Part shown: piece by piece, positions 35,459 through 44,698 of the stretch | Layout of the letters: each line of letters opens with the position of its first letter | How positions within the stretch are numbered: position 1 is the stretch's first letter | From: Pseudoalteromonas lipolytica | Lineage (GTDB): Bacteria; Pseudomonadota; Gammaproteobacteria; Enterobacterales; Alteromonadaceae | Assembly: GCF_900116435.1 (NCBI RefSeq) | Contig: NZ_FPAZ01000012.1 | Location: forward strand, 62,001 to 126,000 | Length of the DNA stretch: 64,000 nt | Reading direction: 5' to 3' | Position numbers and translations under genes: made by a program | The notes under the pieces: generated by a model | The model's database searches: none | Told to the model about the DNA's origin: nothing | The model's input: the letters and a program-made list of their open reading frames with translations, nothing else

Positions 35459-35507
35459 TTGATTGATGTCATAATTTTATGCAATTGACCTATCTTTTTA
35501 AGGTCAA
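35459..35507. promoter_or_regulatory. candidate FNR-like site and inverted repeat in the ccoN promoter
   Basis: TTGAT-TGAT-GTCAT at 35459-35472 matches 8 of 10 specific bases of the FNR consensus TTGAT-N4-ATCAA. A separate perfect inverted repeat, TTGACCT (35485-35491) and AGGTCAA (35501-35507) with a 9-bp spacer, follows. Both lie about 170-215 bp upstream of ccoN and between two divergent genes. An Fnr gene is encoded downstream in the same cluster. Function is inferred. Confidence 0.4.
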
Positions 35508-35675
35508 AAATTTTATCATTTCCATCGCAAAATAAGGGTTTCTCGAGTTTGTTTTCTGAAGCTATCATCTACAGCTAGCTTTGGGTAACACGCTTGTGAA
35601 GTAATAGTAGGCCCCACTTATTACTAAGTGGGTAATTCATTTCTAAAACGCATTAATTGCAGCGGAAGCCAGAAA

Positions 35676-37109
35676 ATGAGCCAAACAGTAGCATCACAAA
35701 CTGAGTACAATTATAAAGTTGTACGCCAATTCGCTATTATGACAGTGATTTGGGGCATCGTTGGCATGAGTGTTGGGGTTCTGATTGCTGCCCAATTAGC
35801 TTGGCCAGCACTTAACTTTGATACACCATGGTTAACTTACTCTCGACTACGTCCGTTACATACGAACGCAGTAATTTTCGCATTTGGTACAAGTGCACTT
35901 TTTGCGACGTCTTATTACGTCGTACAACGTACGTGTCAAACGCGTCTTTTCTCAGATAAACTAGCGGCCTTTACCTTTTGGGGTTGGCAACTTGTTATCG
36001 TACTTGCCGCGATTACCTTACCGTTAGGTATCACGAGCTCAAAAGAATACGCAGAACTTGAATGGCCAATTGATATTCTTATAGCGGTAGTTTGGGTAAC
36101 CTACGCCGTTGTATTCTTTGGTACGCTAATCAAACGTAAAGTATCGCACATTTATGTTGCAAACTGGTTCTATGCTGGTTTCATTATTACTGTTGCCGTA
36201 TTACACATTGTAAACAGCATGGCAATTCCAGTGTCACTAACTAAATCATACTCTATTTATGCGGGTGCAGTAGATGCGATGGTTCAGTGGTGGTACGGTC
36301 ATAATGCTGTTGGCTTCTTATTAACTGCTGGTTTCTTAGGTATGATGTACTACTTCGTACCAAAACAAGCAGGTCGCCCTGTATATTCTTACCGTCTATC
36401 GGTTGTTCACTTCTGGGCGCTTGTTTCTTTATACATCTGGGCAGGTCCTCACCACCTTCACTACACTGCGCTTCCAGACTGGACGCAAAGCTTAGGTATG
36501 GTTATGTCAGTTATCTTATTCGTCCCATCATGGGGTGGTATGATTAACGGTATCATGACGTTATCAGGTGCATGGCACAAACTTCGTACTGACCCAGTAC
36601 TTCGCTTCTTAGTTGTTTCACTGTCTTTCTACGGTATGTCTACGTTTGAAGGTCCAATGATGGCTATTAAGTCTGTTAATGCACTTTCACATTACACAGA
36701 CTGGACAGTAGGTCACGTTCACTCAGGTGCGCTAGGTTGGGTTGCGATGATTTCAATCGGTGCAATTTATCACTTAATCCCTGCACTATTCTCTCAGGGT
36801 CGTATGTACAGTGTTAAACTGGTTAATACACACTTCTGGTTACACACTGTAGGGGTTGTTCTATATATCGTAGCAATGTGGATTTCAGGTGTAATGCAAG
36901 GTCTTATGTGGCGTGCAGTAAACTCAGACGGTACGTTAATGTACAGCTTTGTACAATCACTAGAAGCATCGTATCCGTTCTACATCATGCGTTTCCTTGG
37001 CGGTGTATTCATCGTAACGGGCATGCTAATTATGGCTTACAACGTTTACCGTACAATTGCTGCGAAGAAAGATTCGCTTCAATTAGACGCTGACGCACAA
37101 TTAGCATAA
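35676..37109 (+). CDS. ccoN: cbb3-type cytochrome c oxidase subunit I
   Basis: This 477-residue, 12-helix catalytic subunit carries the low-spin heme and the high-spin heme/CuB centre. Ligand regions are visible: [15 protein letters not shown] (heme b), [18 protein letters not shown] (CuB His with the following Tyr), [15 protein letters not shown] (two CuB His) and [13 protein letters not shown] (heme ligands). ATG 35676 follows GCGGAAG; the longer frame from 35628 is not supported. It is the first gene of ccoNOQP. The enzyme reduces O2 with high affinity and pumps protons under microoxic conditions. Confidence 0.97.
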   Translation: MSQTVASQTEYNYKVVRQFAIMTVIWGIVGMSVGVLIAAQLAWPALNFDTPWLTYSRLRPLHTNAVIFAFGTSALFATSYYVVQRTCQTRLFSDKLAAFTFWGWQLVIVLAAITLPLGITSSKEYAELEWPIDILIAVVWVTYAVVFFGTLIKRKVSHIYVANWFYAGFIITVAVLHIVNSMAIPVSLTKSYSIYAGAVDAMVQWWYGHNAVGFLLTAGFLGMMYYFVPKQAGRPVYSYRLSVVHFWALVSLYIWAGPHHLHYTALPDWTQSLGMVMSVILFVPSWGGMINGIMTLSGAWHKLRTDPVLRFLVVSLSFYGMSTFEGPMMAIKSVNALSHYTDWTVGHVHSGALGWVAMISIGAIYHLIPALFSQGRMYSVKLVNTHFWLHTVGVVLYIVAMWISGVMQGLMWRAVNSDGTLMYSFVQSLEASYPFYIMRFLGGVFIVTGMLIMAYNVYRTIAAKKDSLQLDADAQLA

Positions 37110-37118
37110 CGGAGTAGG

Positions 37119-37796
37119 ATGATGAGCAATAATAATTCACAAAACAAACATGAAATAGTCGAAAAAAATGTTGGCCTTATGGCTATCTTGACTGTCTTTG
37201 CGATCAGCTTCGGTGCACTTGTAGAAATTACACCGTTGATGTTCCAAGATGATACGACTAAGCCTGTTGATGGCCTACGCCCTCTTACAGCTTTAGAAAT
37301 GGAAGGTCGTGATATTTATGTACGTGAAGGTTGTTACAACTGTCACTCACAAATGATTCGCCCTTTCCGTGACGAGGTTGAGCGTTATGGTCACTACTCT
37401 GTTGCTGGTGAATCAGTATGGGATCACCCATTCCAATGGGGTTCTAAACGTACTGGTCCAGACCTAGCACGTGTTGGTGAGCGTTACTCAGACGATTGGC
37501 ATCATGCGCATTTAATGGACCCACGTGCTGTGGTTCCAGAATCAAATATGCCAGCGTTTCCTTGGTTAGACGAAAACAGAGTCGATACGACCCATACTCT
37601 TAAAAAGCTTCAAATATTCCGTGATAGCTTCGGAATTGATAAAGCAAGCACCCGTTACGACGGTAAAGGTTATGGAAGCGATGAAGAGTTACAAGCTGAC
37701 ATTGCGAAAATTGAAGCCATGAACAATGGTGAAGGCGCAACTGAGATGCAAGCTCTAATTGCTTACTTACAACAGCTTGGCACACACTTGAAGTAA
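37119..37796 (+). CDS. ccoO: cbb3-type cytochrome c oxidase monoheme subunit II
   Basis: This 225-residue protein has an N-terminal membrane anchor (about residues 17-38), and one c-type heme site CYNCHS followed by [17 protein letters not shown], with the axial Met probably in [10 protein letters not shown]. It passes electrons from CcoP to CcoN. GGAGTAGG lies directly upstream; ATG 37119 or 37122 are both possible. The gene follows ccoN by 9 bp. Confidence 0.97.
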   Translation: MMSNNNSQNKHEIVEKNVGLMAILTVFAISFGALVEITPLMFQDDTTKPVDGLRPLTALEMEGRDIYVREGCYNCHSQMIRPFRDEVERYGHYSVAGESVWDHPFQWGSKRTGPDLARVGERYSDDWHHAHLMDPRAVVPESNMPAFPWLDENRVDTTHTLKKLQIFRDSFGIDKASTRYDGKGYGSDEELQADIAKIEAMNNGEGATEMQALIAYLQQLGTHLK

Positions 37797-37801
37797 TTAT
37801 T

Positions 37802-37987
37802 ATGGATTACGGAACATACAGAGGCATTTTAACTCTGGTAATTTTAGTACTGTTTATTGTGATTGTTGTATGGGCATATAGCAAGCGTAGCAAACGTCGT
37901 TTTGATGACGCAGCTAATGCCATATTTGAAGATGAAAAAAAACACAACAACACAATCTCTAACGAGGAAAAGGAGTCTGAGAAATGA
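37802..37987 (+). CDS. ccoQ: cbb3-type oxidase small subunit CcoQ
   Basis: This 61-residue protein has one transmembrane helix (ILTLVILVLFIVIVVWAY) followed by SKRSKRRFDDAANAIFED, the usual CcoQ juxtamembrane motif, and a charged tail. CcoQ/FixQ stabilises the assembled oxidase. It overlaps ccoP by 4 bp (ATGA). Confidence 0.95.
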   Translation: MDYGTYRGILTLVILVLFIVIVVWAYSKRSKRRFDDAANAIFEDEKKHNNTISNEEKESEK

Positions 37988-38949
37988 CTAGCTTTTGGAG
38001 TATATGGGTTATTGTATTAACCCTTGCGTGTCTTGCTATCATCTTCGGCCTACTTCTGTGGAACTTAAAAAACTACACAGGTGTTAAAGAAGGCGAAAGT
38101 TGTGGTCACGAATTTGATGGCATTGAAGAGCTGAATAACCCACTACCAAAATGGTGGACTTACATGTTCTTTGCAACATTCGTTTGGTCAGTTTATTACT
38201 TAGCGGCTTACCCGGGTTTAGGTAACTGGGAAGGTTTAGGTAAATGGACAAGTTCAAACCAAGGTATTACGTCTTTAGAAGAGTCTAAAAAGGCCACTGA
38301 AGAAGCGTTAGCCAATGGTGAGAATGTTCAGTTAGACCAAGAGTTTATTGCAGCAGATGAGCGTTTTGGCCCAATCTTTGAGTCGTTCGCGAAACAAGAC
38401 ATTGAATCACTTGTAAAAGATGAAAAAGCGCTTGAGATTGGTCAACGTTTATTCTCTCAAAACTGTGCTCAATGCCATGGTTCAGATGCGCGTGGTGGTC
38501 AAGGCTTCCCTAACCTAACGGATAACGATTGGTTATACGGTGGTTCACCAGACAAAATTAAAGAAACGCTTCTTTACGGCCGTGTTGCAGCAATGCCACC
38601 TTGGGGTGATGCACTTGGCGAGCAAGGCATTAAAGAAATGACTGCTCACGTACTTAGCCTTTCGGGTCGTACAGTTAACCAAAAAGACGCTGAAGCTGGT
38701 GCAGCTAAATTTGCAATGTGTGCTGCATGTCACGGTGCTGACGGCAAAGGTTCGGTTGCTCACAACTTACCGTTTGGTGCGCCTAACCTAACCGACAATA
38801 TCTGGTTATATGGTGGCTCTAAACGTGCTGTTGAAGAAACACTGAGAAATGGTCGTGCAGGTGTGATGCCAGCATGGAAAGACATTCTTGGTGAAGACAA
38901 AGTACACCTTTTAACAGCGTACGTTTACAGTCTGTCACAAGAAAAATAA
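37984..38949 (+). CDS. ccoP: cbb3-type cytochrome c oxidase diheme subunit III
   Basis: This 321-residue protein has two membrane helices (about 7-27 and 60-80), with a cytoplasmic loop containing EFDGIEELNNPLPKWW, the CcoP family signature. Two cytochrome c domains follow with heme sites NCAQCHG and MCAACHG and axial Met candidates in AAMPPWGD and GVMPAWKD. It receives electrons from soluble cytochrome c. A terminator follows, so ccoNOQP is one transcription unit, with assembly genes in the next. Confidence 0.97.
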   Translation: MTSFWSIWVIVLTLACLAIIFGLLLWNLKNYTGVKEGESCGHEFDGIEELNNPLPKWWTYMFFATFVWSVYYLAAYPGLGNWEGLGKWTSSNQGITSLEESKKATEEALANGENVQLDQEFIAADERFGPIFESFAKQDIESLVKDEKALEIGQRLFSQNCAQCHGSDARGGQGFPNLTDNDWLYGGSPDKIKETLLYGRVAAMPPWGDALGEQGIKEMTAHVLSLSGRTVNQKDAEAGAAKFAMCAACHGADGKGSVAHNLPFGAPNLTDNIWLYGGSKRAVEETLRNGRAGVMPAWKDILGEDKVHLLTAYVYSLSQEK

Positions 38950-39010
38950 CCGCGCGGTTAATAAAATGTATATACAATTAATCTTTTAATTCAATAGATT
39001 AATTAAGATC

Positions 39011-39040
39011 AAAAAAGCCTCCATCTGGAGGCTTTTTTTT
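39011..39040 (+). terminator. rho-independent terminator of ccoNOQP
   Basis: Stem GCCTCC (39017-39022)/GGAGGC (39027-39032) extended by A/T pairs, 4-nt loop, followed by eight T residues. Confidence 0.93.
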
Positions 39041-39099
39041 AGTCTTTTGCTTTTAGATCCGATAAAATGCGTACAACGTTTTTTGAGGTAGTAAGTACT

Positions 39100-39591
39100 A
39101 TGAATCCCACTCCTTGGTATAAAAATTTCTGGCCATGGTTTTTAATCTCTTTCCCACTTGCCGCTATCATCGGTTGTGCGGGTCTTATCTATATGGCAAT
39201 AGGCAACGGACCTGACATGGTTGTTGATGATTATTATAAAAAAGGAAAAGCAATCAATTTAGAGCTTAGTAAATTTAATAAAGCCAAAGCGCTTTATTTA
39301 CATGGTGATTTAAACGTTACTGATGACAAAGTCACGTTTGTTTTCACTAAAGGTGATGCCAGTAATGTTCATTCTTTAAAAATGTCATTTTATCATCGCA
39401 CCATTAAAGCTAACGACTTTGATGTAAGCTTGATGAAAAATGCTCATGGTGACTTTACAGCCCTGCTCGATGCTCATGTTGATGGTGCGTATACCGTATT
39501 TATTGAACCTGTCGATAACAGTTGGAAACTAAAAGAAGATATTATTCTTCCAACAGCTAAAACAATTTCGATTAGCCCTGAATATAAGTAG
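39100..39591 (+). CDS. fixH: FixH/CcoH-family oxidase assembly protein
   Basis: This 163-residue membrane-anchored protein starts WYKNFWPWFLISFPLAAIIG (single helix), then carries the conserved DMVVDDYYKKGKAIN motif of FixH, and a periplasmic beta-rich domain with YTVFIEPVDNSWKLKEDI. FixH/CcoH stabilises the cbb3 oxidase and is needed for copper insertion with CcoI. ATG 39100 is preferred, with GAGGT upstream. It starts 9 bp before ccoI. Confidence 0.93.
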   Translation: MNPTPWYKNFWPWFLISFPLAAIIGCAGLIYMAIGNGPDMVVDDYYKKGKAINLELSKFNKAKALYLHGDLNVTDDKVTFVFTKGDASNVHSLKMSFYHRTIKANDFDVSLMKNAHGDFTALLDAHVDGAYTVFIEPVDNSWKLKEDIILPTAKTISISPEYK

Positions 39592-39600
39592 TTAACGCTC

Positions 39601-41976
39601 ATGTCTGATAATTGCTTTCATTGTCTTGAAAGTGTGCCAAAAGGCTTTAATGCAACTGTCGTAATAGATGGGAAGGCACAGCCTATGTGTTGTATTGGCT
39701 GCCAAACAGTGGCCGAGAATATCGTTGCCCAAGGCATGACCGATTACTATAAGTTTAGAACTGTTCGCTCTGGGAAAGTTGAACAACTTGTTCCAGAGCA
39801 ATTAGAGCTTATAAAAAGTTACGATAACGAAGATATTCAAGATGAGTTTATTGCCACCTCCCAAGAGTTATCTGAGGTTTTACTCACCGTTGAAGGGATT
39901 ACCTGTGCCGCCTGTGCTTGGCTTATTGAAAAGCAGCTACTTAATTTGTCAGCCATCAGACGCGTAGATGTAAATACCTCAACAAATCGTGCCATGATCC
40001 AGTGGGATAAATCAGTCACCCCACTGAGTAAAATAATTACTGCATTACATGAAATAGGTTACAAAGCCTACCCCTTTCAAGCCGACTTAGAAGCCAGCCA
40101 AAAGCAACAAGCTGCAAAGGCCTATATTCGCCGCTTAGGTGTCGCCGGCCTGATGACTATGCAGGTAATGATGTTTGCTTTTGCAATGTACTTTGGCATG
40201 TTTTCTGGCATGGAAGAAAATTTTGAACAATACTTTCGCTGGATAAGCCTCGTACTTGCTTCGCCGGTTATTCTTTACAGTGCATTACCCTTCTTAACGA
40301 ATGCAATTAATGGATTAAGAGCAAAACAGCTGAATATGGACTTACCCGTCTCTTTGGCTATTTTTGGCGCGTATGGCGCAAGTTGTTATGCAACCATAAT
40401 GTCGGTTGGCGAAGTGTATTTTGAATCAATCTGTATGTTTACCTTTCTATTATTGTTGGGTAAGTATTTAGAGTTCAGAGCACGATTAAAAGCCAGCGAA
40501 TTCACAGCAAACCTACAAAAACTACTCCCGCTCACCGCACGCATTATTGATAACACCCATCAAGAATCAATCATTGCCGCTAAAAAACTCAAACTGGGCG
40601 ACGTGGTACTTATAAAAGCTGGTGAAACAATCCCCGCTGACGGGATAGTTATTAAAGGTAAAACAACGGTCGATGAAGCGATGATGACAGGCGAGCATCA
40701 ACCCGTTAATAAGTTTGTTAATCATCAAGTATTTGCTGGCACCATTAACCACGATGGCGTGATCAGCATTGAGATTAATAAAATTGGCCAAAACACCCTT
40801 ATTAATCAAATTATAAAACTGCAACATACAGCCCTAACTAAGCGTCCACGACTTGTTGAGATAACGGATAAAGTGGCACAATGGTTTGTCGCATGCTTAT
40901 TGCTTTTTGCCTCAATCACCGCTATTGGCTGGTATCAAGTTGATCCTGAACATGCATTTTGGATCACCATTTCTGTATTGGTTGCAACCTGCCCGTGTGC
41001 GCTCAGCTTAGCGATTCCTACGGCACTCACTTGCGCCGTGGCAAGCTTAACTAAACGCGGTATATTAATAAAACAAGCCCACGTCTTAGAGACACTCCCT
41101 CAACTAAGTGATATCGCCTTTGATAAAACAGGCACACTCACACAAGGTCGTTTTACAATTGAGCGCATTGAGTTAATAGATAATACGTACTCAGAAGCTG
41201 AAGCATTAACTCTTGCTGCTCAGCTAGAGAGCTTTTCCGAGCACCCGATTGCCAATGCCTTTGCAGGGTTTAACAATAGCGTCAATCAGTTCGAAAATGT
41301 CACTATTGAACCAGGCAAAGGTATCACTGCTAACCTTAATAATGAGCACTTTGCGATTGGTAAAAGTGGCTGGTTTGAAACCGATAAAGCAGACGCCCAA
41401 GCCACTTTATATGTAAACAAACAGATTGTTGCACGCTTCTACCTATCGGATAGTTTGCGTAATAATGCCGATAAACTCATTAAAAACCTTCATGCGCAAC
41501 ACATAAAGTGCCATATGTTAACTGGGGATGCCTCAAACAGTGGGGAGCGATTGGCTAAACAACTAAATCTCGACACTGTTCACGCTGGCTGCAGCCCACA
41601 AGATAAGCAAACGCATGTTGATGCCCTTGCAAGTAAAGGCGCTGTGGTTGCTATGGTTGGAGACGGCGTTAATGACAGCCCAGTTTTTGCAAGTGCACAC
41701 TTATCAATTGCGATGGAAACTGGGGCAGATATTTCCAAAAACAGTGCCGATGTGGTATTACTCAATAGTGATTTAAGCGCCATTGAGCATCTGCTTAGCG
41801 TCTCGAAAAAAACGCGCAGAATTGTGAAACAAAACTTGGCGTTATCACTTATTTACAATGGTTCGATTTTACCTTTAGCAGCATTGGGGCTCGTTGCGCC
41901 TTGGATGGCTGTTATTGGCATGTCTGCAAGCTCCATTTTGGTTATTACCAACTCATTAAGGTTATTAAAACTATGA
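39601..41976 (+). CDS. ccoI: copper-exporting P1B-type ATPase for cbb3 oxidase assembly
   Basis: This 791-residue ATPase has an N-terminal Cys-rich domain (DNCFHC..., MCCIGCQ), a heavy-metal-associated domain with GITCAACAW, eight membrane helices with the CPC motif in VATCPCALSLAIPTAL, the phosphorylation site FDKTGTLTQGRF, and the hinge MVGDGVNDSPVFASA. It belongs to the FixI/CcoI branch that moves copper to the periplasm for CuB insertion, in contrast to detoxifying CopA. Gene order fixH-ccoI-ccoS supports this. The stop overlaps ccoS by 4 bp. Confidence 0.96.
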   Translation: MSDNCFHCLESVPKGFNATVVIDGKAQPMCCIGCQTVAENIVAQGMTDYYKFRTVRSGKVEQLVPEQLELIKSYDNEDIQDEFIATSQELSEVLLTVEGITCAACAWLIEKQLLNLSAIRRVDVNTSTNRAMIQWDKSVTPLSKIITALHEIGYKAYPFQADLEASQKQQAAKAYIRRLGVAGLMTMQVMMFAFAMYFGMFSGMEENFEQYFRWISLVLASPVILYSALPFLTNAINGLRAKQLNMDLPVSLAIFGAYGASCYATIMSVGEVYFESICMFTFLLLLGKYLEFRARLKASEFTANLQKLLPLTARIIDNTHQESIIAAKKLKLGDVVLIKAGETIPADGIVIKGKTTVDEAMMTGEHQPVNKFVNHQVFAGTINHDGVISIEINKIGQNTLINQIIKLQHTALTKRPRLVEITDKVAQWFVACLLLFASITAIGWYQVDPEHAFWITISVLVATCPCALSLAIPTALTCAVASLTKRGILIKQAHVLETLPQLSDIAFDKTGTLTQGRFTIERIELIDNTYSEAEALTLAAQLESFSEHPIANAFAGFNNSVNQFENVTIEPGKGITANLNNEHFAIGKSGWFETDKADAQATLYVNKQIVARFYLSDSLRNNADKLIKNLHAQHIKCHMLTGDASNSGERLAKQLNLDTVHAGCSPQDKQTHVDALASKGAVVAMVGDGVNDSPVFASAHLSIAMETGADISKNSADVVLLNSDLSAIEHLLSVSKKTRRIVKQNLALSLIYNGSILPLAALGLVAPWMAVIGMSASSILVITNSLRLLKL

Positions 41977-42140
41977 GTATCATTTACATGTTAATCCCGA
42001 TTGCGATTTTGTTTGTAATAATCGCTATTGGTGTATTTTTTTGGGCTGTAAAAAGTGAACAATTCTCAGATTTAAATAAACAGGGCCACAGTATCCTGTT
42101 TGAAGATGACAAAGAGCAGCACAACAAAAGTAATGATTGA
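41973..42140 (+). CDS. ccoS: cbb3 oxidase maturation protein CcoS
   Basis: This 55-residue protein has one helix (YMLIPIAILFVIIAIGVFFW) followed by AVKSEQFSDLNKQGHSILFE, the characteristic CcoS pattern. CcoS is required for cofactor insertion into cbb3 oxidase. ATG 41973 overlaps the ccoI stop (ATGA), and its end overlaps the next gene by 8 bp. Confidence 0.95.
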   Translation: MSIIYMLIPIAILFVIIAIGVFFWAVKSEQFSDLNKQGHSILFEDDKEQHNKSND

Positions 42141-42804
42141 TCCCCTTTTCATTAGTGCATTTGTTATGGGGTTACTTGGCAGTGGCCATTGCTTAGCGAT
42201 GTGTGGTGGCATTGCAAGTAGCTTACAGCTTGCCGCCGACAAAAATCGTGCTGTGAGCTTTTCTGTTGCCTACAATGTAGGGCGCGCGCTGAGTTATATG
42301 TTAGCGGGTGCTTTAGTCGCGGGTATCAGCAGTCGCTTTGCAGCACAGAACACCAGTATCGCCCTCGCTTTATCATTTTTGAGTGGCATTTTTATGCTAC
42401 TTGTGGGCATCTATATTATGCGTTTGGCTGCCACATTACAGTGGTTAGAAAAACTTGGGAAAACGCTCGTGTGGCAGCATTTAGCAAAATTAAATCGCTA
42501 TTTATTGCCGGTTAATACAACCCCTAAAGCCCTGCTTTATGGTGCGCTTTGGGGTTGGCTGCCGTGTGGATTAGTCTACTCTGCACTGACATGGGCCCTG
42601 ACGAGCCCTTCTGCGCTTCATGGTGCAGGGGTTATGCTATTTTTTGCCCTAGGCACATTTCCAGCGATGGTCAGTGTTGGCCTCGCAAGTCAAAAAATAA
42701 ACGTTTTTTTAAACCATGTTTGGACTAGGGTTATTCTAGGAAGCGTAATAATATGGTACGGTGTATACTTATTAATTATAGCAACTGACAGGCTCGTTCA
42801 TTAA
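42133..42804 (+). CDS. SafE/UreH-domain membrane protein
   Basis: This 223-residue protein has about six helices and the family motif GSGHCLAMCGGIASSLQL near the N-terminus and WGWLPCGLVYSAL in the second half. Cys/Met/His pairs in these motifs resemble metal sites of the UreH-like and copper-transport (CcoA-adjacent) membrane proteins. It is nearly always encoded beside ccoS in Gammaproteobacteria, so a role in copper or oxidase maturation is inferred. ATG 42133 is the start; the longer frame from 42100 overlaps ccoS without support. Confidence 0.9.
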   Translation: MIDPLFISAFVMGLLGSGHCLAMCGGIASSLQLAADKNRAVSFSVAYNVGRALSYMLAGALVAGISSRFAAQNTSIALALSFLSGIFMLLVGIYIMRLAATLQWLEKLGKTLVWQHLAKLNRYLLPVNTTPKALLYGALWGWLPCGLVYSALTWALTSPSALHGAGVMLFFALGTFPAMVSVGLASQKINVFLNHVWTRVILGSVIIWYGVYLLIIATDRLVH

Positions 42805-42842
42805 CCTTACGAGTTGTTAACTTATTAGAATGGATTTGATGT

Positions 42843-43577
42843 ATGGACTTTTCACAAAACAAGTCAAAAGGCTTATGCACTATTAGCTGTAATAATTGCA
42901 GTATTAGTCAGCTGTGTTTACCATTTTCGCTTAATGGCCAAGAAATGGATCGTCTTGATGAGATTATCGAGCGTAAAAAGCCTCTTCACAAAGGCGACTT
43001 TTTATTTGAGTCGGGTGAAAAGCTAAATGCAATTTATGCAGTTCGCTCAGGTTCATTTAAGTCTTATACGCTTTCGGAGCAAGGTGATGAGCAAATCACA
43101 GGCTTTCATTTAGCCGGTGATCTCGTTGGCTTTGATGCTATCAATAAAATGTCTCATCAAAGTTTTTCGCAAGCGCTTGAAACATCAATGGTATGCGAAA
43201 TTCCATTCGATACATTAGATGAATTGGCAGGTAAACTACCAAAATTACGCCAACAAATTATGCGCTTGATGAGTAACGAAATTAATTACGACCAAGAAAT
43301 GTTGTTACTGCTTAATAAGAAATCAGCAGAAGAGCGTTTAGCCAGCTTTATTTACAACCTTGCAGAACGATTTGGTGAACGTGGTTTCTCGCGTAAAGAG
43401 TTCCGTCTTACAATGACTCGTGGCGAAATAGGTAATTATCTTGGTTTAACCGTCGAGACAATTAGCCGCTTGCTAAGCCGCTTTCAAAAAGCCGACATTA
43501 TCAAAGTTGAAGGTAAATTTATTACCATTTTAGATCAACAGGCGCTTGCTTCAACAGCCGCGATTAAATGTAAATAG
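42843..43577 (+). CDS. fnr: oxygen-sensing regulator Fnr (EtrA-like)
   Basis: This 244-residue Crp/Fnr protein keeps the [4Fe-4S] ligands: Cys 16, 19 and 25 in the C-x2-C-x5-C arrangement plus a central Cys in [10 protein letters not shown]; Cys 12 is extra. The DNA-recognition helix has [10 protein letters not shown], so it should bind TTGAT half-sites. Fnr switches on anaerobic and microoxic genes when the cluster is intact. It sits directly after the cbb3 assembly genes and before uspE, the conserved Alteromonadales/Vibrio order. Confidence 0.96.
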   Translation: MDFSQNKSKGLCTISCNNCSISQLCLPFSLNGQEMDRLDEIIERKKPLHKGDFLFESGEKLNAIYAVRSGSFKSYTLSEQGDEQITGFHLAGDLVGFDAINKMSHQSFSQALETSMVCEIPFDTLDELAGKLPKLRQQIMRLMSNEINYDQEMLLLLNKKSAEERLASFIYNLAERFGERGFSRKEFRLTMTRGEIGNYLGLTVETISRLLSRFQKADIIKVEGKFITILDQQALASTAAIKCK

Positions 43578-43580
43578 AGT

Positions 43581-43594
43581 TTGATATAGCGCAA
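43581..43594. promoter_or_regulatory. weak FNR-like site upstream of uspE
   Basis: TTGAT-ATAG-CGCAA matches one perfect FNR half-site and part of the second (8 of 10). It lies about 90 bp upstream of the uspE start. Chance match is possible. Confidence 0.25.
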
Positions 43595-43679
43595 CTTTCT
43601 ATTGCTTGCCCCTTTAACTGCTCAGAATTTAGGTTACACTCAAGGTATACCTTTTTGCAGAACAGTTAAGGAGCAGCAT

Positions 43680-44603
43680 ATGGACGCAATAAAACGAATT
43701 TTAGCAGTAATAGATCCCACCAAGGAACACCAGCATAGTTTAAGCCGCTCAATTGACCTAGCCAAAAAGTCAGGCGCAACCATCACTGCTTTTCTTAGTA
43801 TTTATGACTTCTCCTACGAAATGACCACAATGCTTTCTTCTGATGAGCGTGAAGCCATGCGCGAAGCTGTCATCAAAGACCGTCAAGTCTGGTTAAATGA
43901 ACAAATCGCCCTTTACCCTGAATTATCAATTGATAGTTGTGTTGTTTGGCACAATCGCCCTTACGAAGCCATTATTAATACGGTGATCAATGACGGTTAT
44001 GATCTTGTGGTTAAAGGCACACATCAGCATGACACCCTTAAATCAGTGATTTTTACACCGACTGATTGGCACCTCATTCGTAAGTGCCCTGCACCGGTGT
44101 TATTAGTTAAAGAAAAAGAGTGGCCTGCACATGGCAACATACTCGCAGCAGTAAATGCAGTCAGTGAAAATGAGCAACACCTTGCGCTGAACAAACGTAT
44201 TATCAATGATGCACGCTTTATTTGTGACCTTGCTAATGCGCAGCTTAATTTAGTGAATGCCTACCCTGCTACACCGGTAAATATTGCTATCGAAATTCCT
44301 GAGTTTAACCCGGGTGTATACAACGAATCGGTTAAAAAGCATCATTTTGAATCAACCTTAGAACTAGCAAAAAGTTTTCAAATTGATGAAGCACAATGCC
44401 ACATTGAAGAAGGTCTTCCTGAAGATGTGATCCCTGATGTTGCTGCAAAACTTAACAGCGAGCTTGTGGTTATTGGCACTGTAGGCCGCACCGGTTTAAG
44501 TGCTGCATTGGTTGGTAATACAGCTGAGCATGTAATTGATAGCCTAGATTGCGACGTATTGGCTCTAAAACCAGATGGCTACGTGAGCCCTTTAGCAAAA
44601 TAA
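43680..44603 (+). CDS. uspE: universal stress protein E
   Basis: This 307-residue protein consists of two tandem USP domains: the first starts IKRILAVIDPTKEHQHSLSR, and the second ends with ELVVIGTVGRTGLSAALVGN and TAEHVIDSLDCDVLALKPDG, the usual G-x2-G-x9-G-type loop. UspE protects during stress and stationary phase. ATG 43680 has AAGGAG 6 nt upstream; the longer frame from 43602 is rejected. The fnr-uspE-ttcA order is conserved. Confidence 0.95.
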   Translation: MDAIKRILAVIDPTKEHQHSLSRSIDLAKKSGATITAFLSIYDFSYEMTTMLSSDEREAMREAVIKDRQVWLNEQIALYPELSIDSCVVWHNRPYEAIINTVINDGYDLVVKGTHQHDTLKSVIFTPTDWHLIRKCPAPVLLVKEKEWPAHGNILAAVNAVSENEQHLALNKRIINDARFICDLANAQLNLVNAYPATPVNIAIEIPEFNPGVYNESVKKHHFESTLELAKSFQIDEAQCHIEEGLPEDVIPDVAAKLNSELVVIGTVGRTGLSAALVGNTAEHVIDSLDCDVLALKPDGYVSPLAK

Positions 44604-44614
44604 TTCTCATCGTT

Positions 44615-44644
44615 GCGGGAAACAAATAATTGTTGTTTACCCGC
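44615..44644 (+). terminator. hairpin between uspE and ttcA
   Basis: GCGGG-AAACAA (44615-44625) pairs with TTGTTT-A-CCCGC (44633-44644, one bulge). No U-run follows. It overlaps the -35 region of the ttcA promoter candidate, so it may be an attenuating or terminating hairpin. Confidence 0.5.
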
Positions 44645-44658
44645 GCTTCAAATATAAT
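44630..44658 (+). promoter_or_regulatory. sigma-70 promoter candidate for ttcA
   Basis: -35 TTGTTG (44630-44635), 17-bp spacer, perfect -10 TATAAT (44653-44658), 40 bp before the ttcA start. Confidence 0.6.
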
Positions 44659-44698
44659 ACGCCCCTTTATTTTACCCATGTATTTATAAGGGGGCGTA

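Noticed and set aside
35628..35675. Longer N-terminus of CcoN
   Set aside because: The added 16 residues lack a ribosome binding site and CcoN normally begins close to the chosen Met.
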